From JBEKCP01 sp050014815 (lineage in GTDB: Bacteria > Planctomycetota > Planctomycetia > Pirellulales > Thermoguttaceae), in NCBI GenBank assembly GCA_050014815.1, contig JBEKCP010000240.1:1-8484 (forward strand): a DNA stretch of 8,484 bases, written 5' to 3'. The translations under genes were made by a program, and so were the position numbers. Below, piece after piece: positions 1 to 4,595 of this stretch. A model generated the notes under the pieces. The model searched no databases. It saw nothing but the letters and a program-made list of their open reading frames with translations, and was not told the origin of the DNA. The stretch's first letter is position 1. The number at the start of each line of letters is the position of its first letter.

Positions 1-1
1 A

Positions 2-97
2 GACCACGCTTCGCACGGTGCCCGGTCGGCGAGCCCCACCGTTGCAAATCTGGCCGCTTCTGGTGGGGCTCGCCGACCATGCTTCGCACGGTGCCCG
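2..97. repeat. Dispersed-repeat unit: 17-bp inverted repeat flanked by direct repeats
   Basis: Arms GGTCGGCGAGCCCCACC (24-40) and its exact reverse complement (62-78) can pair around a 21-nt loop. The outer sequence GCTTCGCACGGTGCCCG occurs at 8-24 and again at 81-97. With the preceding GACC and two further bases the direct repeat is 23 bp with one mismatch (2-24 and 75-97). The unit fills the space after the last gene of the ubiquitin-like operon, so it could act as a transcription-ending hairpin or an mRNA 3' stabiliser, but there is no T tract. I infer that it belongs to a dispersed intergenic repeat family; only one unit is visible here. Confidence 0.65.
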
Positions 98-125
98 TCG
101 ACCCACCCTACATGCTCCAACGCCG

Positions 126-395
126 TCAGCCGGCGGTGGTTTCGGGCATGACCAGCCAGGTGTCGTCCTTGGGATCCAAGTCCTCGAGGCGGGACTTGGT
201 ATCCAACTTGACCCCGCGGCTATAGGCCCACCAGTTGCTGTCGTGGTGGAACTCGGCGGGGTCGATCATCTCGCGGACGTAGTGTTCCAACGCCCGGCTG
301 ACGGTGTCGCGCGGCGTAATTCGCCGGTCCTGGTTGAGGTCCAGCGACATGCGTCTCTGGCGCGAAACGTCCATCATGGTGACGGCAGCTACCAT
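126..395 (-). CDS. Ubiquitin-like beta-grasp modifier protein ending in Ala-Gly
   Basis: An 89-residue protein read as the modifier of this cassette. Residues 2-20 (VAAVTMMDV...RMSLDL) have the pattern of the first ubiquitin beta-hairpin, and 31-45 (TVSRALEHYVREM) that of the single helix. Residues 58-87 (YSRGVKLD...RLEDLDPKDDTWLVMP) match the ubiquitin stretch [20 protein letters not shown] and its last strand. The chain ends in Thr-Ala-Gly, so Gly89 is already terminal and should not need proteolytic trimming before E1 activation. The ATG at 395 is chosen because GGAGG lies 7 nt upstream (403-407 on the plus strand); an earlier in-frame start would cover this Shine-Dalgarno. It is last in the operon, 50 nt after the YbjN-like gene. 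The fold is inferred from pattern, not from a search. MoaD/ThiS-type sulfur carriers share the fold, but the linked E2 favours conjugation. Confidence 0.8.
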   Translation of the reverse strand: MVAAVTMMDVSRQRRMSLDLNQDRRITPRDTVSRALEHYVREMIDPAEFHHDSNWWAYSRGVKLDTKSRLEDLDPKDDTWLVMPETTAG

Positions 396-445
396 AGAGA
401 AACCTCCATTCAAAACAGGACACACGAAACTTCGACTTCACAGTG

Positions 446-1285
446 TCAATCGTTGCGATCGTTTCCGCCCGGCGGAAAGATCCTCCCATACCACTCCCGC
501 ACGCAGGGGCATTCGGCCAGCAGGCGGAGCGGCCGGGCATGGCGGGCGGCGACCGCCACGGCCCTGGCCGCCGCGGCCAGCCACGCCGGCCCCAAAACGC
601 CCGCGTGCAGCCTCGCTTCCGCCACCAACTCGTCGCCGGCCAGCGCGTAGCGGGCCAGTCGCAACTCGCCGTTGAGCTGCAAGGCCGCGCCCGCCACGAC
701 TTCCCGGTTAAGGGGCTCCACGGCCAGGATCGCAGCGGAGAAGCAGAGATCCGCTCTCTTTCCGGGCACGGCGGCCACCGCCTGCACCTCGCCGCCGGTC
801 CGCACGCGGAATTCCCAGCCCTCGCCGCGCTTGGCCAGGCGGTCCTCGTCCCAGTTGAGCCGGGCGACGGCCGCCTCGACTTGGGCCTTGGCCGTCTCCG
901 CGGCGACGGCCTCGCCCGCCGGGACCTCCCGGCCGAGGGCCGAGGCCAACCCTTCCTTGAATTCGCCCAGCGTGGCCCCGAGGTGTGCGGCGCCGTCGAC
1001 CTGCGTGTCGGCCAGCAGCCACATGGCCTGGTGAACTTGCGCGAACCGGAGATTGCCCGGCAGCGCGTGGTTCCGCCGCATCGCCTCGGTCGGTTCGGGT
1101 GGTTCGCGCGCGGGGGCGGCCAGGTGAATCCAATCCTCTTGCTCGATGGTCACCCGCGCCTCCACGCCGCCGGCCGAGAGCCGGCCCGTGTACTCATCGA
1201 ACATCTCGACGCCGAGTTTCCCGTCGAGGTCCGGCCGCGAGGACTTGCCTCCGCGGGCCAGCAATCTGTCGAGTAAATCGTTCAT
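446..1285 (-). CDS. Two-domain YbjN/CesT-like protein of the ubiquitin-like operon, function unknown
   Basis: A 279-residue soluble protein with no signal peptide or membrane segment. It seems to hold two related alpha/beta halves. In residues 15-118, DWIHLAAP is followed by RRNHALPGNLRFA, WLLADTQVD and an amphipathic helix. In 155-268, GWEFRVRT is followed by EPLNREVVAGAALQLNGELRLARYAL, ELVAEARLH and the helix PAWLAAAARAVAVAA. The order of strand, 'LN...LRLAR', 'LVAEARL' and helix recalls YbjN and type III secretion chaperone (CesT-like) folds. That is a tentative pattern match. The start at 1285 follows a strong GAGGAGG (1293-1299 on the plus strand), 26 nt after the E2 stop. Its place between E2 and modifier suggests a fixed pathway component such as an adaptor, chaperone or target-recruiting factor. 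It has few cysteines and no visible catalytic motif. A perfect palindrome lies at its 3' end. Confidence 0.75.
   Translation of the reverse strand: MNDLLDRLLARGGKSSRPDLDGKLGVEMFDEYTGRLSAGGVEARVTIEQEDWIHLAAPAREPPEPTEAMRRNHALPGNLRFAQVHQAMWLLADTQVDGAAHLGATLGEFKEGLASALGREVPAGEAVAAETAKAQVEAAVARLNWDEDRLAKRGEGWEFRVRTGGEVQAVAAVPGKRADLCFSAAILAVEPLNREVVAGAALQLNGELRLARYALAGDELVAEARLHAGVLGPAWLAAAARAVAVAARHARPLRLLAECPCVREWYGRIFPPGGNDRND
457..482. repeat. Palindrome at the YbjN-like/modifier gene junction
   Basis: TTTCCGCC (462-469) and GGCGGAAA (471-478) are exact inverted arms around one central C, and GATC flanks each side (457-460 and 479-482). In the minus-strand transcript this can fold as a 7-bp stem with a 3-nt loop. 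It overlaps the last codons of the YbjN-like gene (encoding FPPGG) and sits about 60 nt upstream of the modifier start. It could be a repeat, a protein-binding site, or an mRNA hairpin that sets the modifier level relative to the enzymes. No T tract follows, so it is unlikely to be a strong terminator. Confidence 0.5.
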
Positions 1286-1311
1286 GGCAACGCCTCCTCG
1301 GCAAAGGGGGA

Positions 1312-2007
1312 TCAATACAACGGTTCCATGGGCGGCAGGTCTCGCAGAACCTCTTCGGCGCGGGTTGCAAACAGCTCGGCCGCCTCCCGATTCAAGGGCG
1401 ACGAGCAGCGGTACACCGAGTACGCGAAAATCGCAATCAGGGCCGGCAGGAGCGTTTCGAGCGAAACCACGCCCGCCGGCAAGTGGGCGCACACAAACCC
1501 CTCCCGCAACGAGACGTTCGGATGGAACATCCGCACATGACGATCCAGGATCACGGCCACGGTGGGGATGTCCGGCGGCTGCGACGCGGCGAACAAGTCG
1601 CGGCGATAGGCGATTTGCCCGGTAATGGGCCCGGGGTGCAGCTTGACCGGCCCACCCGGCGCCTCTTGGCAGAGGTAGGGGCGGTCGAGCTCGAAGCGAA
1701 GATTCCGCGGCGGGAAGCACAACGGCGTAACCCGCAGCTTCCGGGTCTTCGAGAGCAGGTTCTCTTCGGCCTCGCGGAAGTTGTTCTCGAAGAACATCCG
1801 AGCGACCTCGCCTTCGAGCGTGTCGTCGTGATCGTCCCCGGCGGCCTCCATCGCCTGGGAAAAGATCTTTTCGATCTCCCGCAGGATGTCCCGAGGGATG
1901 GGCGTTTCCCCAACTCCCCTCTCCCCTTCCGGGAGAGGGGCAGGGGGTGAGGGCGCGCCGCGATGAGAACACGACATTATCCCTTGACGATTGCTTGCTT
2001 CGCTCAT
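1312..2007 (-). CDS. E2-like ubiquitin-conjugating enzyme (UBC fold) of the bacterial conjugation cassette
   Basis: A 231-residue protein. The decisive motif is at 161-178, FHPNVSLREGFVCAHLPA. It has the HPN triad of eukaryotic E2s (His162-Pro-Asn164), where Asn supports isopeptide formation, and nine residues later a Cys (Cys173) in the position of the catalytic Cys of GxICLDIL. After it, VSLETLLPALIAIF and SPLNREAAELFATRAEEV match the E2 segment that eukaryotes write as 'L..VL.SI..LL...NP.DPLN.EAA..Y'. Residues 104-155 supply the preceding UBC beta-sheet and 38-90 an N-terminal helical extension. Predicted role: accept the modifier from the E1 on Cys173 and pass it to an amine. The ATG at 2007 has GAGGA at a suitable distance (about 2016-2020) and starts 23 nt after the E1 stop. 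Residues about 19-33 come from a dispersed repeat (SPPAPLPEGERG), probably an extra loop outside the fold. Confidence 0.88.
   Translation of the reverse strand: MSEASNRQGIMSCSHRGAPSPPAPLPEGERGVGETPIPRDILREIEKIFSQAMEAAGDDHDDTLEGEVARMFFENNFREAEENLLSKTRKLRVTPLCFPPRNLRFELDRPYLCQEAPGGPVKLHPGPITGQIAYRRDLFAASQPPDIPTVAVILDRHVRMFHPNVSLREGFVCAHLPAGVVSLETLLPALIAIFAYSVYRCSSPLNREAAELFATRAEEVLRDLPPMEPLY
1914..1950. repeat. GC-rich palindromic repeat inside the E2 gene (encodes SPPAPLPEGERG)
   Basis: CCCCTCTCCC (1916-1925) and GGGAGAGGGG (1931-1940) form a perfect 10-bp inverted repeat around a 5-nt loop, followed by CAGGGGGTGAGGG. Read on the minus strand it gives SPPAPLPEGERG, in frame with the E2. The form 'CTCACCCCCTGCCCCTCTCCC' is a dispersed palindrome that I recognise from many bacterial genomes, and it shows up as a spurious-looking peptide in many annotations. 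It lies N-terminal to the UBC core, so it should be tolerated. Confidence 0.7.
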
Positions 2008-2030
2008 GGCTTTGTTCCTCGTGATGTTCT

Positions 2031-3293
2031 TCAGCGGAGAACGATCCGTATTGGGGGCACGTTGTCGGCTCGGCCGATCAGCATCGCACCTTGGGCGGGC
2101 AGACCCAGGTCGGCCAAGGTGCGGTCCAGGGCCCCGAGGTGTTCGGCCTCGGAGAAGGTCAGGGCGGCCCGGTCGCTTCCCCATTGCCACCTGGCGGCGG
2201 AGCCGCAGCGGCGACACGCCGGCGGGCTGGCCCACCAGGTGCCGACCGCGGGCTCCGTATCACCGCAGTTCGAGCAGGTGGCGGCCGTCCAGAATGGGTG
2301 GTTGAATGCCTCCAGGCGGAAAAAGGGGACAGTCCCCATTTGCCGGAACGGCCCGCGACCAACGTTCCGTCGGTGCCCGGCTTCGCACAAATGGGGACTG
2401 TCCCCTTTTTCGGCCGTGGCTTCCAGCCGCTCGGCCAACAGTGCGAATGCCTCCCGCAGCGTACACGCGTCCGCGCCGGCCTCGACCTGCTCCCACGCCC
2501 AACGCCGGTGGCGCGAGATGCACCCCGCCGAACGGACGAGCCGCTGATCGAGAATCTGCATATTGTCCAAGTCGATGATCGTCTCGCGATCGAAGACTTC
2601 CGGATCGCCGGCCGCCAGCCGCATGGCGCACTGTAGCGCGGCGCCGGCCACGACCCCCGCGGTGGCGTTGGTGGCGATGGTTGGCGGCGGCGTGTCGGGG
2701 GCGCCCGGGCAGGGCGTCCGCGGCAGCGATTTCAGGAGGTGTTTCACTTCCCAGGGGCACATCTGGCAGGCGTGGCCGCCGCCGCCGTGCGAGACGAGCA
2801 CCCGCCCGCGGTTGAAGTGTCCCGACCCGTCCACCGCCACCCGCACGAGCGGGACCCCCAGGCCGTTGGAAACCTTGGTGAGATAGCCGGCCAGGGTCGG
2901 GTCGTCGGTCGCGTCGATGATCAGGGTGGCGGCGGCGAAGACGCCGATGCCGACGTGCCGCAGGTCGGCGTGCAGGGCTTCGGCGCGGCCCGGATTGATC
3001 GCGGCACACGTTTTGGCCAGGGCCACCGCCTTACTCCGGCCGCAGCCGCCATACGCCCGGCCGATCTTGAGCGGGTCGGTGATCCGGCCCATGTCGGCCA
3101 CCCTCACGCGGGCCCCGGCTCTCACCGCCTCAGTTGCCAGCGGCGTCCCGAGCATCCCCGCGCCGCCGATCAGCAATAAGGATTGCGACCAGCGCTGAAA
3201 GGCTCCCGTGGCGCGGAACGGACTCGTCTCGGGCAGCCGGCTGAGGCTGGGAGGGGATGTCGTCGGTCGGGCAGGCGATGTCGTTGCTGTCAT
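2031..3293 (-). CDS. E1-like (ThiF/HesA/MoeB superfamily) modifier-activating enzyme with C-terminal zinc ribbon
   Basis: A 420-residue protein that should adenylate the modifier C-terminus with ATP and form a thioester. The adenylation domain spans about 35-265. It has a Rossmann nucleotide loop LLIGGAGMLGTPLA (40-53), acidic VADMG (65-69), GRSKA with Lys88, and IIDATDDP (125-132), the counterpart of ThiF 'DATDN'. CxxC is at 176-179 (CQMCPW). TPPPTIATNATAGVVAGAALQ (202 on) matches the conserved helix after the crossover loop. Cys195 sits where ThiF has its catalytic Cys, so it is the best thioester candidate. Beyond the domain, CxxC at 340-343 and 360-363 form a zinc-ribbon-like extension that ordinary ThiF/MoeB lack. 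Residues 295-325 are encoded by an inserted palindromic element. The ATG at 3293 follows AAGGAG (3300-3305 on the plus strand) with a 6-nt spacer. It starts 35 nt after the RING-like gene. Confidence 0.9.
   Translation of the reverse strand: MTATTSPARPTTSPPSLSRLPETSPFRATGAFQRWSQSLLLIGGAGMLGTPLATEAVRAGARVRVADMGRITDPLKIGRAYGGCGRSKAVALAKTCAAINPGRAEALHADLRHVGIGVFAAATLIIDATDDPTLAGYLTKVSNGLGVPLVRVAVDGSGHFNRGRVLVSHGGGGHACQMCPWEVKHLLKSLPRTPCPGAPDTPPPTIATNATAGVVAGAALQCAMRLAAGDPEVFDRETIIDLDNMQILDQRLVRSAGCISRHRRWAWEQVEAGADACTLREAFALLAERLEATAEKGDSPHLCEAGHRRNVGRGPFRQMGTVPFFRLEAFNHPFWTAATCSNCGDTEPAVGTWWASPPACRRCGSAARWQWGSDRAALTFSEAEHLGALDRTLADLGLPAQGAMLIGRADNVPPIRIVLR
2320..2410. mobile_element. MITE-like palindromic element inserted in frame in the E1 gene
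   Basis: A 91-bp unit with perfect 23-bp terminal inverted repeats (2320-2342 and 2388-2410) built around AAAAGGGGACAGTCCCCA. The core GGGGACAGTCCCC is itself nearly palindromic. The 45-bp interior has a second inverted pair, CGGAACG (2344-2350) and CGTTCCG (2363-2369). In the E1 frame it encodes residues 295-325 (KGDSPHL...MGTVPFF), a peptide pattern familiar from dispersed elements in many genomes. It has no transposase, so it would have moved in trans; REP-associated tyrosine transposases are a plausible partner, but this is inference. The E1 peptide RLEA occurs on both sides (residues 289-292 and 326-329), with similar DNA, possibly a diverged target duplication. Confidence 0.8.
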
Positions 3294-3328
3294 GATGGTC
3301 TCCTTGGTCTTCCATAGCGAGGACCTTC

Positions 3329-3922
3329 TTACGTCTTGCCCCGGCCGCGGCGGCCGGCGCCCAGCAGGCCCAGCAGCTCGGCCAGCCCGGCGCCGTTGGC
3401 CGCCGCGGCCGGCGGCGCCCATTCGCCTTGGGTCGGGTCGTGCCGGCAATATTCGCAGGGCCGCCCCAGGGCGTAGGCCCGTTCGCTGAAAATCGTGCCG
3501 CAGCGGCAGATAACGATGCGATCGCCCGGCCGCAAACGGGCCTTGGTGCGGCCGCACCGCTGCCCATCGCCATGAAGGGCCGGGTCGTACTCGGCCGGAT
3601 CGGCCTGCTGGCTTTCGGCCAGCGACACCGACAATTCGCCCCACTGCAACCGGTCTTCGTGGCCGAGCTGGTGAAGGCCGGGCCGAAGCGGCTCGCGATT
3701 GGCCGAGACGGCCTGGTCAAGGGCGTCGGGCACGATCGCGGCCACCGCCGCCTTCTTGCCGACGTTGGCCGGCAAGAGCAAGACGCCATCGGCGGTGTCG
3801 GCCGACGCCCCCTGCCCCGGGGCCGCCAGTCCGGCGGCCGACAGCCAGACCGGGCCGGCCAGTTCCATCTTCTGCGGCGCCTCTTTGCCGCAGGCGTGCC
3901 AGAGAACGAATCTTCTGCCCAT
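3329..3922 (-). CDS. FHA-like plus RING/treble-clef protein, candidate E3 of the ubiquitin-like system
   Basis: A 197-residue protein and the first gene of the operon. The N-terminal half (about 1-105) is strand-rich. VSANREPLRPGLHQLGHEDRLQWGELSVSL (72-101) resembles the NG-x2-L-x2-G...L-x-H-x-D pattern of FHA-type sandwiches. The C-terminal half (117-161) is rich in metal ligands: His117, Cys123, Cys139-x-Cys141, Cys156-x2-Cys159, His161, with GDRIVIC and GRPCEYC as in small treble-clef or RING domains. The ligand set is sparser than the canonical eight-ligand RING (the first CxxC reads CGRT), so it may bind one zinc or be degenerate. The Ala/Gly/Arg-rich tail (163-197) is probably disordered. 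Start: ATG at 3922 with GGAGG (3928-3932) 5 nt away; an in-frame TTG at 3946 is less likely. Its place in the cassette supports an E3-like or scaffold role. RING proteins do occur in bacterial ubiquitin-like operons. Confidence 0.72.
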   Translation of the reverse strand: MGRRFVLWHACGKEAPQKMELAGPVWLSAAGLAAPGQGASADTADGVLLLPANVGKKAAVAAIVPDALDQAVSANREPLRPGLHQLGHEDRLQWGELSVSLAESQQADPAEYDPALHGDGQRCGRTKARLRPGDRIVICRCGTIFSERAYALGRPCEYCRHDPTQGEWAPPAAAANGAGLAELLGLLGAGRRGRGKT

Positions 3923-4391
3923 GGTTTCCTCCGGCTGATGTCGCAAGACATCCGCTAGGATAGCGTCTCAAACCACGATCCCACGCCGATCCACCGCCGA
4001 TCTCAAAGATTGAGGCACGGACCATCGGCGCAATGTTCCCCCATGAAACGCTTTAGGAAACCCGGCCCCATGAGCCGGTCACAGAATCGGCTCGACAATC
4101 CCGACTTTCGTCGTCAGAAACCCGAACTTCGAGCCGCGTGCATCGAGCAAGAAGTCCGAATCGGTAGCCATCGGCTGGCTGGAGCGATTCGTGGCCTGCT
4201 ACACGCGAGAATCCAACTTGAACCAACTGCCCGAAAAACGGAGACCGTAGCAACGATGTTGGGCCTGGAGTCGTCCCAACACAAAAACGAATCACGAAAG
4301 CCCGAAAGAGGCGAAATCCCGAAAGAGAAGGCAGGGGGCGACGAGCGGGGGATTCCAGATACCAGTTATCGCGGAAACCAGTAATGGTATC
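3923..4391. other. Intergenic region upstream of the ubiquitin-like operon, no gene seen
   Basis: About 470 bp with no convincing coding sequence on either strand. The open stretch 4010-4384 on the plus strand has no Shine-Dalgarno and encodes a charged, low-order peptide. Base composition is less GC-rich than the genes. The operon promoter should lie near 3940-4060 on the minus strand. Only weak -10-like words are visible (such as TATCCT in the CGCTA-GGA-TAGCG inverted repeat at 3953-3965), without a good -35, so I do not call a promoter. A short inverted repeat, GATACCA (4358-4364) with TGGTATC (4385-4391), ends the region. Confidence 0.55.
4301..4327. repeat. Short direct repeat CCCGAAAGAG with a 17-nt period
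   Basis: CCCGAAAGAG occurs at 4301-4310 and 4318-4327. It is preceded by CACGAAAG and separated by GCGAAAT, so the stretch 4287-4327 is a degenerate run of CGAAA words. It could be the remnant of a dispersed repeat. Nothing suggests a CRISPR array (only two units, no conserved spacer length). Confidence 0.4.
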
Positions 4392-4490
4392 TCAGTTTTC
4401 CCCAATTTTCAAGACCGCGGCATCGCCGTCAATCTTCAGGAGTTGCGCCTCGATCGTGAACTTGCCGTCGGCGGTGGTCCAGGTCCGCAG
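4392..4490 (-). pseudogene. Relic of an SHD1-type domain (no start, stops after about 32 codons)
   Basis: Read from 4490 down to a TGA at 4394-4392, the minus strand encodes LRTWTTADGKFTIEAQLL followed by KIDGDAAVLKIGEN. This matches the opening strands of the SHD1 (Sla1 homology domain 1) repeats that many planctomycete secreted proteins carry, which typically begin R-x-W-T-x(2-3)-G-K-F-x-V-E-A and continue with a D-G-x-V-x-L-K turn and a K-L-S-x-x-D tail. The tail is missing here and the frame has no ATG upstream. I infer a decayed fragment of a former gene downstream of the rhamnosidase. A chance match is possible but unlikely given 12 or so consensus positions. Confidence 0.5.
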
Positions 4491-4517
4491 CGGCTGCCCC
4501 CGCCTTCGCGGCGGGCC

Positions 4518-4580
4518 GGGGAAAGGGGGACGGGCGCGCTTATTGACGGAGCAAGAAGGCTCGCCTCCCCCCCTTTCCTC
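4518..4580. repeat. Hairpin-forming repeat just after the rhamnosidase stop
   Basis: GGGGAAAGGGGG (4518-4529) pairs with CCCCCTTTCCTC (4569-4580) at 11 of 12 positions around a 39-nt loop. The rhamnosidase stop is 15 nt away, so a transcript from that gene would fold this stem immediately after termination of translation. Next along the transcript, CCCGCC and GGCGGG (4510-4515 and 4499-4504 on the plus strand) form a second 6-bp stem with a GCGAA loop. Neither stem has a T tract. The purine/pyrimidine-rich arms resemble dispersed GC-rich palindromes, so this may be a repeat that doubles as a transcript 3' end. Confidence 0.45.
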
Positions 4581-4595
4581 CCCTGATGCCGGTGG

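Noticed and set aside
985..1950. Long open stretch on the plus strand across the E2 and YbjN-like genes
   Set aside because: It is the antisense shadow of two genes with clear family motifs. The peptide is Arg/Pro-rich and has no Shine-Dalgarno.
2300..2420. Reading the E1 gene as frameshifted or broken by the inserted element
   Set aside because: The frame is continuous through the element and the zinc ribbon is intact after it.
126..3922. Thiamine, molybdopterin or cysteine sulfur-carrier operon (ThiS/MoaD plus ThiF/MoeB)
   Set aside because: No thiamine, molybdopterin or cysteine synthesis genes are present, while an E2 with an HPN...Cys site is.
3130..3951. Alternative minus-strand frame of 273 codons over the RING-like gene
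   Set aside because: It is low-complexity Arg/Pro/Ala. The 3922-3329 frame has a better Shine-Dalgarno and metal-binding motifs.
4287..4327. CRISPR-like direct repeats
   Set aside because: Only two 10-nt copies with a 17-nt period; no spacers and no cas genes.
4010..4384. Possible plus-strand gene of 124 codons
   Set aside because: No ribosome-binding site, and a charged unordered peptide that runs into repeated CCCGAAAGAG words.
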